From: Croceivirga sp.
GTDB lineage: Bacteria; Bacteroidota; Bacteroidia; Flavobacteriales; Flavobacteriaceae
Reading direction: 5' to 3'
Length of the DNA: 64,000 nucleotides
Assembly (NCBI GenBank): GCA_028284935.1
Contig: JANQQQ010000012.1
Coordinates: 434,001 to 498,000 of the forward strand
The notes under the pieces were generated by a model that had not been told where the DNA came from, did not search any database, and saw only the letters and a list, made by a program, of their open reading frames with translations. Positions 25,593 through 34,206 of this stretch are shown here, piece after piece (position 1 is the first letter of the stretch; each line of letters opens with the position of its first letter). The position numbers and the translations under genes are program-made.

Positions 25593-26083
25593 TTGCTTCG
25601 TGTATACAATAGATGATCTACCAAAGTAAAATCAATACTTAGGTCATCCTTCAATTCGTATTTAATCACCAAATCGCCCCAATATTTACCATCGGAAAAA
25701 TCGGCCAATACCCATTTATGGTTGAGTACCTTAATCTTATTGATTTTAAAATTGCTCTCCATCCCGGCATAGGGAACTAGGGGGTTATCCCCTTTTTGTT
25801 CATTGGTCTCCAACAGCTTATCCTCAATATATCGAGTAGGGTTCTTCAAATTTAAATGGTCGTAGTAGGCCAAGGCATCATCATTATTTTCCAACGAAAA
25901 ATATTGCATGTCCATCAAACGAAACTGTTGTTTTTCCACGGAATCCTTCAATTGGGTCACCTGGTCTTCAAGTCGCGCTATTTTTTCAGCACCGGTCTTT
26001 GCCGTTTTGCTCCCTTTCATTAATAAGAAAAGGGCAATCAAGGCCGCAAATACAAAAAGGTAAAGAAAAATGTTCTTCTTCAT
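25589..26083 (-). CDS. Hypothetical membrane-anchored protein, 164 aa
   Basis: Family not recognised. An N-terminal membrane anchor (IFLYLFVFAALIALFLLM) is followed by a coiled coil (ARLEDQVTQLKDSVEKQQ) and a soluble domain of about 100 residues with a conserved-looking core (HKWVLADFSDGKYWGDLVIKY). It should face the periplasm. It starts on the last base of the MBL-fold hydrolase gene (overlap of one base), so both are on one transcript, and it converges on the esterase. Confidence 0.85.
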   Translation of the reverse strand: MKKNIFLYLFVFAALIALFLLMKGSKTAKTGAEKIARLEDQVTQLKDSVEKQQFRLMDMQYFSLENNDDALAYYDHLNLKNPTRYIEDKLLETNEQKGDNPLVPYAGMESNFKINKIKVLNHKWVLADFSDGKYWGDLVIKYELKDDLSIDFTLVDHLLYTRSN

Positions 26084-26859
26084 TAAATGGTAATTTTTAA
26101 ATTATCATACGCCAGATGAACCCCATTCGGCAACTGTACTTCTACTTCGTCATGAAATCCCAGTAAATGACTGATATGGGTAAAATAGGTCTGCTCTGCA
26201 CCTATTTCCTTGGCAAAGGCCAAAGCCTCTTCCAAATTAAAGTGCGAATAATGGGGCTCTATGCGCAACGCATTAATGACCAATACTTTAAGGTTCTTCA
26301 ATTTTAGGACCTCGGCATGCTCTACACGCTTGACATCAGTTAAATAGGCAAAATCCTTGATCCTAAAACCTAAAACGGGCAATCGATTATGGAAAACCTC
26401 TATTGGAAGAATCTCCAAATCCCTGAGGTGAAATGGGGTACCCTTATCTATCAAATTTACCTTAACAGCGGGTGCTCCTGGATAACGATCCTCATCTGCA
26501 AAAATATAATCAAACCTTCTTTTTAAGGATTGGACAACCCTTTCATGGGCGTAAATGGGGATATCACCCTGACGAAAGAAGAAAGGACGTATATCGTCAA
26601 TACCGGCCGTGTGATCGGAATGCTCATGGGTAAATAAGATGGCATCCAATCGTTCAATGGGATTGTTGAGCATTTGTTGTCTAAAGTCAGGGCCACAATC
26701 TATAACGTAATTGTATGATTTGTAGGAAACCAAAACGGAAACACGGAGACGTTTGTCTTTAGGATTGGAGCTTAGGCAAACAGGATGTTTACTACCAATG
26801 ATGGGAATTCCCTGCGATGTTCCAGTACCCAAAAAAGTAACCTGTAATTGCTCCTTCAT
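26083..26859 (-). CDS. MBL-fold metallohydrolase (PhnP-like)
   Basis: A 258-aa metallo-beta-lactamase-fold enzyme. It begins with the family signature FLGTGTSQGIPIIGS and carries the metal motif H78-x-H80-x-D82-H83 (THEHSDHTAG). Later ligands are His in FHNRLPV-like sequence and the acidic LTDVKRVEH. The pattern is that of PhnP-type cyclic phosphodiesterases, not beta-lactamases. Likely reaction: hydrolysis of a phosphodiester in the cytoplasm. A -7-like TAATTTTG (26874-26867, minus strand) lies only eight bases before the ATG, suggesting a nearly leaderless transcript. Confidence 0.92.
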   Translation of the reverse strand: MKEQLQVTFLGTGTSQGIPIIGSKHPVCLSSNPKDKRLRVSVLVSYKSYNYVIDCGPDFRQQMLNNPIERLDAILFTHEHSDHTAGIDDIRPFFFRQGDIPIYAHERVVQSLKRRFDYIFADEDRYPGAPAVKVNLIDKGTPFHLRDLEILPIEVFHNRLPVLGFRIKDFAYLTDVKRVEHAEVLKLKNLKVLVINALRIEPHYSHFNLEEALAFAKEIGAEQTYFTHISHLLGFHDEVEVQLPNGVHLAYDNLKITI

Positions 26860-26882
26860 CTATGCTCAAAATTATAACATAA

Positions 26883-26916
26883 TTGTTTAATAGATTGGGG
26901 TATCTTATTAACTTTG
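26883..26916 (+). promoter_or_regulatory. Consensus Bacteroidota promoter
   Basis: TTG at 26883-26885, a 23-nt spacer and TAACTTTG at 26909-26916 match the Flavobacterium consensus TTG-N17..23-TAnnTTTG in full. It lies before the 26937 gene and excludes the possible upstream TTG start at 26883, which would fall within the promoter. Confidence 0.65.
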
Positions 26917-26936
26917 TTACTGTTAAACATCTGGAT

Positions 26937-28403
26937 ATGCCCAACACAAAAGCTAGGGACAATGGCTTTGAAAATATCCCTTCCATCAAGGCCAAAACCT
27001 TAAGAATCAATTTGAATCCCGATATCTATGGTACCTTTGCAGAAATTGGTGCAGGCCAAGAGACCGCAAGACATTTTTTTAGGGCTGGTGGTGCCTCCGG
27101 AACCATAGCCAAAGCCATGAGTGCTTACGACAAGGCATTTAGTGATGCCATTTATGGGGTTGAAGATGATGGTAGGTATGTAACCCAGGCCAGGCTCCAT
27201 AGAATGCTACGGCATGAAATGAAGTTGGTCGAAGAACGTATCGACCGAAGTCAAAATCCGGAGTATCGCTTCTTTTCCTATGCCAATACAGTGGCGACTA
27301 TTGATTTTTCAAAACGTTACAAAGGACATGGTTGGGTCGGCTTACGCTTTCAGTTGGAGCCCAATCAAAAAGAGCCCAACGAAATCATTCTTCATGTTCG
27401 CTTTAAACAAAATGAGGCGCGCTTACAACAAGAAACCTTGGGCATTTTGGGGGTCAACTTGATCTATGGTGCTTATTTTAAATATGATAAGCCAAAAAAA
27501 TTGCTGAAATATCTCTACGATCATATTGATAAGGACATCTTGGAAATCGATATGATCAATTTTCATGGACCGAGCTTCAAAGGGGTTGACAACCGATTGA
27601 TGAGTCTTCAATTGATTCGTAATGACATGACGGATGCTGTGATGTTTGGCCCTGACGGACACAACTTATTGCCCGCAGCAGTACTTTATAAAAAGAATAT
27701 TTTGGCCTTAAGGGGGAGCTTTAGACCGGTGACCAAGGTCAATATGGATATGTTCCAAAAATCCTATGATATTTTCATTCGGGAGCAGACGGTCGATTAC
27801 GATAATACCATCGTCATTTTTGAAATTACGCTCTCCAATTTAAAAGCTTCTGGGGAAATTGATGAGCAAGACTTTATGGATCGAGCGGAATTATTAAGCT
27901 CCTTAGGCCATATGGTGATGATTTCCAAATTCCAGGAGTATTATAAGTTGGTGGAATACTTCAACAACTATACGAAATCCAAGATTGGCCTTACCATGGG
28001 CATCAACAATTTGGTGGATGTATTCGATGAAAAATACTACCGCCACCTAAGTGGGGGAATACTGGAAGCCTTTGGTAAATTGTTCTTTAAGGATTTAAAG
28101 GTCTACCTATACCCTATGAAGGACCCAGAGACAGGGCAAATTATGACCAGTAACAATGTTAAGGTGCATCCACGTATGAAGGAACTGTATAAGTTTTTTA
28201 AGTACAATGGGAAAGTAATGGACATCATCGACTACGATCCTGATATCATGCATATATTCTCTAGAGAGGTTTTAAAGCGAATTACTACTGGAGAAGGAGG
28301 TTGGCAAGAAATGCTGCCGGAAGGTATTGCTGAAATCATTGAAAACAAGAACCTTTTTGTAAGGAAGGAAGTCCCGGAAAAGGAGGAAGTGGAAGAAGAT
28401 TAA
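26937..28403 (+). CDS. Conserved hypothetical cytoplasmic protein, 488 aa
   Basis: A 488-aa soluble protein starting MPNTKARDNGFENIPSIKAK; the start is set by the promoter, 21 bases upstream. No signal peptide, membrane segment or known catalytic motif. Recognisable blocks such as YGTFAEIGAGQETARHFFRA, FFSYANTVATIDFSKRYKGH and NLVDVFDEKYYRHLSGGI are, to my recollection, found in large bacterial proteins of unknown function; I do not assign one. The acidic C-terminus (EKEEVEED) ends just before a strong terminator. Alone on its strand, so probably monocistronic. Confidence 0.85.
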   Translation: MPNTKARDNGFENIPSIKAKTLRINLNPDIYGTFAEIGAGQETARHFFRAGGASGTIAKAMSAYDKAFSDAIYGVEDDGRYVTQARLHRMLRHEMKLVEERIDRSQNPEYRFFSYANTVATIDFSKRYKGHGWVGLRFQLEPNQKEPNEIILHVRFKQNEARLQQETLGILGVNLIYGAYFKYDKPKKLLKYLYDHIDKDILEIDMINFHGPSFKGVDNRLMSLQLIRNDMTDAVMFGPDGHNLLPAAVLYKKNILALRGSFRPVTKVNMDMFQKSYDIFIREQTVDYDNTIVIFEITLSNLKASGEIDEQDFMDRAELLSSLGHMVMISKFQEYYKLVEYFNNYTKSKIGLTMGINNLVDVFDEKYYRHLSGGILEAFGKLFFKDLKVYLYPMKDPETGQIMTSNNVKVHPRMKELYKFFKYNGKVMDIIDYDPDIMHIFSREVLKRITTGEGGWQEMLPEGIAEIIENKNLFVRKEVPEKEEVEED

Positions 28404-28432
28404 AAAAAGCCCTGATCATCAGGGCTTTTTTT
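28402..28432. terminator. Bidirectional terminator
   Basis: A-run 28402-28408, stem GCCCTGAT (28409-28416) and ATCAGGGC (28418-28425), T-run 28426-28432. It ends the 26937 gene on the plus strand and bcp on the minus strand, whose stop codon lies within the T-run. Confidence 0.9.
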
Positions 28433-28883
28433 AACTCAAAATTTGGGCGGCATGATCTTTCGTCTTTACTTTTTCGATGACCCGATCAATGATACCTTCT
28501 TCATTAATTAAAAAAGTCATACGGTGCAGACCGTCATATTCTTTACCCATAAACTTTTTGGGACCCCAAACCCCAAAAGTCTCAATGACCATGTGGTCTT
28601 CATCGGCCAAAAGAGGAAATGGAAACTCATATTTATTCCTAAAGTTGGCCTGCTTTTTTTCAGAGTCTTCACTTACACCCAAAAGTTCATAGCCCTGCGC
28701 CTGCAATTCAGCGTAATTATCCCTAAGGTTGCAAGCTTCGGCAGTGCATCCGGGAGTATTGGCCCTAGGGTAAAAGAAAACAATCAGTTTTTTGCCCTTG
28801 TAATCGGATAACGAAACTTGGTTCCCGTCTTGGTCTTTTGAGGTAAATTCAGGTACTTTATCACCAGCTTTTAGTGTATTCAT
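28431..28883 (-). CDS. bcp: Thioredoxin-dependent peroxiredoxin, BCP/PrxQ type
   Basis: A 150-aa peroxiredoxin. Start at ATG 28883 (MNTLKAGDKVPEF); the longer frame upstream has no family similarity and a -7 element lies at 28916. Catalytic motif FYPRANTPGCTAEAC gives peroxidatic C46 and resolving C51, the PrxQ arrangement. Role: reduction of H2O2 and organic peroxides using thioredoxin in the cytoplasm. The position beside nth, the sigma factor and uvrA forms a DNA-damage and oxidative-stress neighbourhood common in Flavobacteriaceae. Confidence 0.95.
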   Translation of the reverse strand: MNTLKAGDKVPEFTSKDQDGNQVSLSDYKGKKLIVFFYPRANTPGCTAEACNLRDNYAELQAQGYELLGVSEDSEKKQANFRNKYEFPFPLLADEDHMVIETFGVWGPKKFMGKEYDGLHRMTFLINEEGIIDRVIEKVKTKDHAAQILS

Positions 28884-28915
28884 TGAATGGATTTTTTTGT
28901 TTAATATTATTTTTT

Positions 28916-28923
28916 CAAAGTTA
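28916..28923 (-). promoter_or_regulatory. -7 element for bcp
   Basis: TAACTTTG on the minus strand, 32 bases before the bcp ATG. It lies within 8 bases of the nth start on the other strand. No -33 TTG at the usual spacing. Confidence 0.5.
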
Positions 28924-28930
28924 AACAATA

Positions 28931-29593
28931 ATGACGAAATTAGAGAAAGTAAATTTTGCGATTTCCACCTTGGCGGAATTATATCCCACAATACCTGTTC
29001 CATTAGACCACAAGGATCCCTATACCTTATTAATTGCCGTTTTGCTATCTGCACAAAGTACCGATGTTCGTGTAAACCAGATTACGCCACTCCTTTTTGC
29101 CAAAGCGGATAATCCCTATGATATGGTAAAACTGTCCGTCGAGGAAATACGGGAAATCATCAAACCAGTTGGTCTGTCGCCAATGAAATCAAAAGGGATT
29201 TATGGCCTTTCCCAAATATTGATTGATAAATATAAAGGTGAAGTCCCCAAGGACATCGAATTGTTGGAAGAACTACCGGCAGTAGGTCATAAAACGGCCA
29301 GTGTTGTGGTATCCCAGGCCTTTGGTATTCCAGCTTTTCCAGTGGATACCCACATCCATCGACTCATGTACCGTTGGGGATTTTCCAATGGAAAGAATGT
29401 AGTGCAGACGGAAAGAGACGCCAAAAGGTTGTTTCCAGAATCCCTATGGAATCGATTGCACCTTCAAATCATTTGGTATGGGCGGGAATATTCCCCGGCA
29501 CGCGGTTGGAACCTTGAAAAAGATGTAATTACCAGAACCATTGGTAGAAAATCAGTGCTCCATGCCTATCATAACAATAAAAAAACCGCCTAA
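28931..29593 (+). CDS. nth: Endonuclease III-type DNA glycosylase without the iron-sulfur cluster
   Basis: A 220-aa HhH-GPD glycosylase/AP lyase. The helix-hairpin-helix LEELPAVGHKTASVVVSQAFG holds catalytic K121, and D139 lies in VDTHIHR. Substrate-side LLSAQSTD (39-45) is intact. The region that in E. coli Nth binds a 4Fe-4S cluster (C-x6-C-x2-C-x5-C) reads WYGREYSPARGWNLEKDV; the whole protein contains no cysteine. Role: removal of oxidised pyrimidines in base excision repair. The cluster is not needed for catalysis in all family members, so activity is still expected. The stop codon lies in the loop of its terminator. Confidence 0.93.
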   Translation: MTKLEKVNFAISTLAELYPTIPVPLDHKDPYTLLIAVLLSAQSTDVRVNQITPLLFAKADNPYDMVKLSVEEIREIIKPVGLSPMKSKGIYGLSQILIDKYKGEVPKDIELLEELPAVGHKTASVVVSQAFGIPAFPVDTHIHRLMYRWGFSNGKNVVQTERDAKRLFPESLWNRLHLQIIWYGREYSPARGWNLEKDVITRTIGRKSVLHAYHNNKKTA

Positions 29594-29607
29594 TTGGCGG
29601 TTTTTTT
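29579..29607 (+). terminator. Terminator of nth
   Basis: A7CCGCC (29579-29590), loop TAATT, GGCGG (29596-29600) and T7 (29601-29607). The TAA stop of nth (29591-29593) is the loop itself. The A-run makes it usable in both directions. Confidence 0.9.
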
Positions 29608-29625
29608 ATCTTCATTGTGCGGTTT

Positions 29626-29769
29626 TTAGTTCAAAAAGCGCTCAAAAGTTACATTTTCGTAATTGGCTACCTGGTACGACCTTGAAAACGCCATCAAAAA
29701 GGAAACGGTTTCGGGCCTAGCCTTTATTAATCCACAGGTTTTTGGTGTCTCAGAGTAAATTTCTTCCAT
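29626..29769 (-). CDS. Small conserved-looking protein, 47 aa
   Basis: A short minus-strand frame from ATG 29769: MEEIYSETPKTCGLIKARPE, then TVSFLMAFSRSYQVANYEN and a VTFERFLN end. It has codon usage like the neighbours, a sensible start and no overlap with other genes. It fills the gap between nth and the sigma-factor gene, on the same strand as the latter and 71 bases downstream. I recall similar short ETP/RPETV..LL.FS peptides downstream of this sigma factor in other flavobacteria, but that needs a search. No function can be given. Confidence 0.6.
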   Translation of the reverse strand: MEEIYSETPKTCGLIKARPETVSFLMAFSRSYQVANYENVTFERFLN

Positions 29770-29840
29770 ATTCTAGCGTTTAAATTCAATATAAAAACGC
29801 CAGTATTTTGGAATTATTGCTCCGTTCGACGGAATGCCAA

Positions 29841-30422
29841 TTAATTCGTTAAAACGATATTGTTACGTTCAACAATCTTTCTGAGATTGATCAAGGCATA
29901 TCGCATGCGTCCCAAAGCCGTATTGATGCTAACATCTGTGTTTTCAGCAATTTCCTTGAAGCTCATATCCTTATAAATACGCATGATCAGCACTTCCCTT
30001 TGATCATCGGGAAGTTCATCAATCAAATACGTCAAATCGCTGTCAATCTGATTTTTGATCATTTGCTTTTCCACATTTAACTTATCGTCTTTGATAACGG
30101 AGAAGATATTAAAGTCCTCACTACCCTCAAATTTGGGCATGCGCTTGTTCTTTCTAAAGTGGTCAATGATAAGGTTGTGTGCAATTCGCATTACCCAAGG
30201 CAAGAACTTACCTTCTTCGCTGTAAGAACCACGCTTTAAGGTTTTGATGACTTTTATAAAGGTATCTTGAAATATATCTTCTGCGACATCCCGATCAAGA
30301 ACCTTTGAATAAATAAAACTTATGATTTTCTGATTGTGGCGGTTGATTAAAGTTTCAAGAGCCTTTTCCTTGCCGCCGATATATTGTTTGACCAATACAG
30401 AATCTTCGATTTGCAGTTCCAT
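29841..30422 (-). CDS. ECF-type RNA polymerase sigma-70 factor
   Basis: A 193-aa sigma factor with region 2 (ISFIYSKVLDRDVAEDIFQD, FLPWVMRIAHNLIIDHFRK) and region 4 (LIDELPDDQREVLIMRIYKD, FKEIAENTDVSINTALGRM), and no regions 1 or 3. This is the ECF layout. No anti-sigma gene is adjacent, as is usual for this constitutive-looking flavobacterial member located next to uvrA. It probably directs a large but unknown set of promoters. Its 5' region (30423-30640) is shared with the divergently transcribed uvrA. Confidence 0.94.
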   Translation of the reverse strand: MELQIEDSVLVKQYIGGKEKALETLINRHNQKIISFIYSKVLDRDVAEDIFQDTFIKVIKTLKRGSYSEEGKFLPWVMRIAHNLIIDHFRKNKRMPKFEGSEDFNIFSVIKDDKLNVEKQMIKNQIDSDLTYLIDELPDDQREVLIMRIYKDMSFKEIAENTDVSINTALGRMRYALINLRKIVERNNIVLTN

Positions 30423-30642
30423 ACAAATTACTTTTTTGGTTTAAACGCCACCAGACCAACGGATTGGACCGGATTAGAGTTATTAGTTTAATGGTAAAAA
30501 AGTAATTATTGCTGTATAGGCCTATCAGTTTTAATTACAAATCAAAGATAGATAATACCGTAAGTTACTAAAAAAGTATGTTGTGATCTACGGTTTTTTA
30601 GATGTCAACCGTCGCAATATAGACATTAAGACCCCTGAATTG

Positions 30643-30650
30643 TATCTTTG
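30643..30650 (+). promoter_or_regulatory. -7 element for uvrA
   Basis: TATCTTTG, a perfect TAnnTTTG, 18 bases before ATG 30669. It overlaps the TTG at 30648 that could otherwise extend the frame, so it decides the uvrA start. No matching -33 TTG. Confidence 0.55.
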
Positions 30651-30668
30651 CCCAAATTTTTTCGACGA

Positions 30669-33449
30669 ATGACATCATTACAAGATGTAGACCCCAAGAA
30701 AAATATCATCATAAAAGGTGCCAAACTTCACAATCTTAAGGATATAGATGTTATTATCCCAAGAAATAAGCTTGTGGTGGTTACTGGTCTTTCAGGTTCT
30801 GGAAAGTCCTCCTTGGCCTTTGATACCTTATATGCGGAGGGCCAAAGGCGCTATGTGGAAAGTCTTTCTTCCTATGCTAGGCAGTTTTTAGGAAAATTGG
30901 ATAAGCCCAAAGTCGACTATATAAAAGGTATAGCTCCGGCCATCGCCATTGAGCAAAAAGTAAATTCTACAAATCCAAGGTCTACGGTAGGTACAACCAC
31001 CGAAGTGTATGATTATCTAAAATTGTTATTCGCCCGAATTGGAAAAACCATTTCACCAATTTCAGGCGAAGAAGTCAAAAAACACAAGGTCGCTGATGTG
31101 GTGGACTATGTGAAAACCTTTGAAGACGGTACCAAATTACTGCTATTGGCCCCTATTACCATCCAAGCAGATAGGGATTCCATAAAATCCTTGGGGTTGT
31201 TTTCAAAACAAGGCTATGCAAGAATAAAATATCAGGGGGAGGTAATGCGCATTGACCAAGCCCCGGAGGATATTGGAAAGGAATTCGACTTGGTGGTTGA
31301 CCGTATTGTGGTCAAAAAAGATGACGAAGACTTTTTAAACCGCTTGGGAAATGCAGTGGATAACGCCTTTTTTGAAGGAAAGGGAAGCTGTGTCATTGAA
31401 GCTTTAAACTCAGGAAAGCAACAGGAATTCAGTAACCTGTTTGAGTTGGATGGCATGAAGTTCCTTGAACCCAACGTACACCTGTTCAGTTTTAACAATC
31501 CTTACGGGGCCTGTCCCAAGTGTGAAGGCTATGGTGATGTTATTGGAATTGACTCTGATTTGGTGGTACCCAACACGGCCCTGTCCATTTACGAAGAAGC
31601 GGTGTTCCCATGGCGAGGGGAAAGCATGAGTTGGTATAGGGACCAATTGGTGAATTCCGCTTACAAATTTGATTTTCCCATTCACAAACCCTGGTTTGAA
31701 CTTTCGGAGGAACAAAAACAATTGGTTTGGGATGGGAATGATTACTTTATTGGGATTCATAAGTTCTTTGAACAGCTGGAGGAGAAAAGCTATAAAATTC
31801 AGAATAGGGTCATGCTTTCCCGCTACCGAGGAAAAACAAAGTGTCCCGTTTGTAACGGAAAACGTTTACGCAAAGAGGCCAACTACGTAAAGATTCAGGG
31901 CAAATCCATTTCCGATTTGATCGATCTGCCCATCAAAAACCTGATTCCCTTTTTTGAGGGACTGGAACTTTCCCAGCATGATCAGACCATTGCCAAACGA
32001 CTATTAAAGGAAATCACCACCCGATTGGACTTTTTGGATAAGGTGGGCCTCAACTATTTGACCTTAAACCGAAAATCGAATACGCTATCAGGCGGAGAGA
32101 GCCAACGTATCAACCTCGCCACCAGTCTGGGCAGTAGTTTGGTGGGTTCCATGTATATTTTGGATGAGCCCAGTATTGGCCTGCACCCTAAGGACACGGA
32201 AAACCTAATTGATGTTTTACGATCCCTTAGGGATTTGGGCAATACCGTCGTAGTGGTAGAACACGATGAAGATATCATGAAGGCTGCCGATGAAATCATC
32301 GATATAGGCCCCGAAGCGGGAACACTGGGGGGGAAAGTGGTAGCCACCGGAACTTTTGAAGAAATTTTATTAAAAGATACGCTTACTTCCAACTACCTTA
32401 ATGGGAATATGGAAATTGAGGTGCCAAGAGAGCGCCGTACCTCTAAAAATTATATTCAAGTTAAGGGAGCCCGTGAGAATAACCTGAAAAATATTGATGT
32501 GACCTTTCCCTTAAATATGTTGACCGTGGTCACTGGGGTCTCGGGGAGTGGAAAAAGCACCCTGGTAAAGAAGTTACTGTATCCTGCAATTTTGAAAGAA
32601 GTTGGCGGATATGGGGAAAAGGCGGGACAATTCACCAGACTTGAAGGGAAGTATGCACAACTCAAACATGTGGAGTTTGTGGACCAAAACCCCATTGGAC
32701 GTTCCTCCCGTTCCAATCCAGTGACCTATATCAAAGCCTATGACGATATTCGGGCCTTGTTTGCTGCGCAGAAATTGAGTAAGCTCCGAGGATATCAAGC
32801 CAAGCATTTCTCCTTTAATGTGGATGGGGGCCGCTGTGAGAAATGCAAGGGGGAAGGGGTCATTACGGTGGAGATGCAGTTTATGGCGGATGTACATTTG
32901 GTCTGTGATGTATGCGATGGGAAACGTTTTAAAAAGGAAGTGCTGGAGGTACAGTTTGAAGGGAAAAACATCAATGACATCCTTAATCTGACCATTGATG
33001 AAGCCATCATCCATTTTGAAACCTACAAGCAGCCCAAGATTGTACAGAAGCTAAAGCCCTTACAGGATGTGGGCTTGGGCTACGTGACTTTGGGACAGAG
33101 CTCCTCTACCCTATCGGGCGGGGAAGCGCAACGTATTAAACTGGCCTCTTTTTTGGTTAAGGGAAACACTAAGGAAAAGGCCTTGTTTATTTTTGATGAG
33201 CCTACCACGGGACTTCATTTTCACGATATCAAAAAACTATTGAAATCCTTTGATGAACTCATTTCCAAAGGGCATTCCATTGTAGTCATAGAACACAATA
33301 TTGAATTGATCAAGTGTGCCGACTATTTGATTGACCTTGGGCCTGAAGGGGGAGAAAATGGAGGGAATCTGTTGGTGGAAGGGACACCGGAAGAAGTGGT
33401 GCTGAGCACAGAATCGTTTACGGCGAGGTATTTGAGAGAAAAGATTTGA
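30669..33449 (+). CDS. uvrA: Excinuclease ABC subunit A
   Basis: A 926-aa protein, normal for UvrA. Two ABC ATPase modules are present: the first Walker [10 protein letters not shown] at 40-48 and a second GVSGSGKST near residue 625, with [12 protein letters not shown] and [12 protein letters not shown] signatures. Zinc-binding CxxC pairs are seen ([25 protein letters not shown] with CDVCDGKR). Role: damage recognition in nucleotide excision repair with UvrB, in the cytoplasm. Start ATG 30669 ([12 protein letters not shown]) is chosen from the promoter position. Divergent from the ECF sigma gene. Confidence 0.97.
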   Translation: MTSLQDVDPKKNIIIKGAKLHNLKDIDVIIPRNKLVVVTGLSGSGKSSLAFDTLYAEGQRRYVESLSSYARQFLGKLDKPKVDYIKGIAPAIAIEQKVNSTNPRSTVGTTTEVYDYLKLLFARIGKTISPISGEEVKKHKVADVVDYVKTFEDGTKLLLLAPITIQADRDSIKSLGLFSKQGYARIKYQGEVMRIDQAPEDIGKEFDLVVDRIVVKKDDEDFLNRLGNAVDNAFFEGKGSCVIEALNSGKQQEFSNLFELDGMKFLEPNVHLFSFNNPYGACPKCEGYGDVIGIDSDLVVPNTALSIYEEAVFPWRGESMSWYRDQLVNSAYKFDFPIHKPWFELSEEQKQLVWDGNDYFIGIHKFFEQLEEKSYKIQNRVMLSRYRGKTKCPVCNGKRLRKEANYVKIQGKSISDLIDLPIKNLIPFFEGLELSQHDQTIAKRLLKEITTRLDFLDKVGLNYLTLNRKSNTLSGGESQRINLATSLGSSLVGSMYILDEPSIGLHPKDTENLIDVLRSLRDLGNTVVVVEHDEDIMKAADEIIDIGPEAGTLGGKVVATGTFEEILLKDTLTSNYLNGNMEIEVPRERRTSKNYIQVKGARENNLKNIDVTFPLNMLTVVTGVSGSGKSTLVKKLLYPAILKEVGGYGEKAGQFTRLEGKYAQLKHVEFVDQNPIGRSSRSNPVTYIKAYDDIRALFAAQKLSKLRGYQAKHFSFNVDGGRCEKCKGEGVITVEMQFMADVHLVCDVCDGKRFKKEVLEVQFEGKNINDILNLTIDEAIIHFETYKQPKIVQKLKPLQDVGLGYVTLGQSSSTLSGGEAQRIKLASFLVKGNTKEKALFIFDEPTTGLHFHDIKKLLKSFDELISKGHSIVVIEHNIELIKCADYLIDLGPEGGENGGNLLVEGTPEEVVLSTESFTARYLREKI

Positions 33450-33476
33450 AAACAAATTACTGGATAGATTGTTTTC
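33448..33476 (+). terminator. Weak AT-rich hairpin after uvrA
   Basis: GAAAACAA (33448-33455) and TTGTTTTC (33469-33476), 8-bp stem with a 13-base loop, at the uvrA stop. Low GC content makes termination uncertain. Confidence 0.35.
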
Positions 33477-33524
33477 TTTATAGAAAATCACTCCTAAAAA
33501 ATAATTAGAACGCAAATCAGATAA

Positions 33525-33770
33525 ATGAAGTATTTAACGTGTACCATACTAATTGTGCTTGGAATTTGCTTGGTCTGGTTATCCCAAAATGAACCTAAAA
33601 GTCAGAACAGGATAAAAACAGATTTGGATAGGAAGCTATCAGGACCGTTAAAACTTCATAACCATGTGAATAAATTTGAAATGATGATTCTGGGCATAGT
33701 CTCAGTTGCCGTTGGGATGTTGTTCTTATTGTCTGAACTAGGTTTGATTAGTATTATTATAAAGGAGTAA
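33525..33770 (+). CDS. Small membrane protein, 81 aa
   Basis: Family not recognised. Two hydrophobic helices (YLTCTILIVLGICLVWLS and MMILGIVSVAVGMLFLLSEL) flank a polar loop of about 30 residues with many basic residues (KSQNRIKTDLDRKLSG). The hairpin topology is that of small inner-membrane proteins. It lies 75 bases after uvrA without a clear promoter, and before a non-coding repeat region. Confidence 0.7.
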   Translation: MKYLTCTILIVLGICLVWLSQNEPKSQNRIKTDLDRKLSGPLKLHNHVNKFEMMILGIVSVAVGMLFLLSELGLISIIIKE

Positions 33771-33797
33771 TTTTATAGTACTCCCTCCTACCCTCTA

Positions 33798-33988
33798 CTA
33801 CCGCAGGAATCCTTTCGTGTGGTGTTCCAGGATTTCTATCCACCAAAGGCGGATTCCAAAGGACAAAAACGAAACTAATTGTCATTCCGCGCTTGATGCG
33901 GAATCCAAAAGTTTGGATTTGGATTCCTGCTTTCGCAGGAATGACAAAGACCCCCCTGCCGCAGGAATCCTTTCATGTGGTATTCCAA
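33798..33988. repeat. Two copies of a 33-bp direct repeat
   Basis: Copies at 33798-33830 and 33956-33988, CTRCCGCAGGAATCCTTTC followed by RTGTGGTRTTCCA, differ at four positions. They flank the 69-bp inverted-repeat element. Confidence 0.8.
33879..33947. repeat. MITE/REP-like element with 10-bp terminal inverted repeats
   Basis: TTGTCATTCC (33879-33888) and GGAATGACAA (33938-33947) are perfect inverted repeats. Inside, GCGGAATCC and GGATTCC form further dyads, and CCTGCTTTCGCAGG (33927-33940) is a small hairpin. The GTCATTCC/GGAATGAC ends are a type seen dispersed in many Bacteroidota genomes. No coding capacity. Confidence 0.75.
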
Positions 33989-34206
33989 TCATTCCAACAG
34001 AGTCGTCACATTGAACGTGTTAAATCACGCAACTTGTGCTGAGCGTGTCGAAGCAAGTCGAGATGCGGTCGAAGTGGAAGCTACAAGCCCGCCTGCCGCA
34101 AGCAGGGAATTTCAACTGAGCATCGATTCCTTCCCATATTGCCACGCTGCTGCTATGGAGCAACACACCAGTTTTGGCACCCCTGATCAATAGCGCCTTG
34201 GTAGAC

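Larger units (their letters stand above)
33771..34206. other. Non-coding region with interspersed repeats, 436 bp
   Basis: No supported gene. Short frames here (65 and 72 codons) are out of character: they carry the repeat units and no family similarity. It holds the direct repeat 33798-33988, the inverted repeat 33879-33947 and, around 34036-34080, units of the GAGC(G)TGTCGAAG type (GCTGAGCGTGTCGAAGC, GGTCGAAGTGG) like the one at 37561. Repeats of this kind are widespread between flavobacterial genes. Confidence 0.7.

Noticed and set aside
32574-33014. Antisense frame of 146 codons opposite uvrA
   Set aside because: A shadow of the conserved uvrA second ATPase and zinc region, with no similarity to any family.
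33798-33988. Two direct repeats separated by 125 bp considered as a CRISPR array
   Set aside because: Only two imperfect copies, spacer far too long and itself an inverted-repeat element; no cas genes.
34172-34190. TTTTGGCACCCCTGATCAAT considered as a sigma-54 promoter
   Set aside because: Only the -24 half matches; no TTGC-like -12 at the correct spacing and no gene downstream on that strand.
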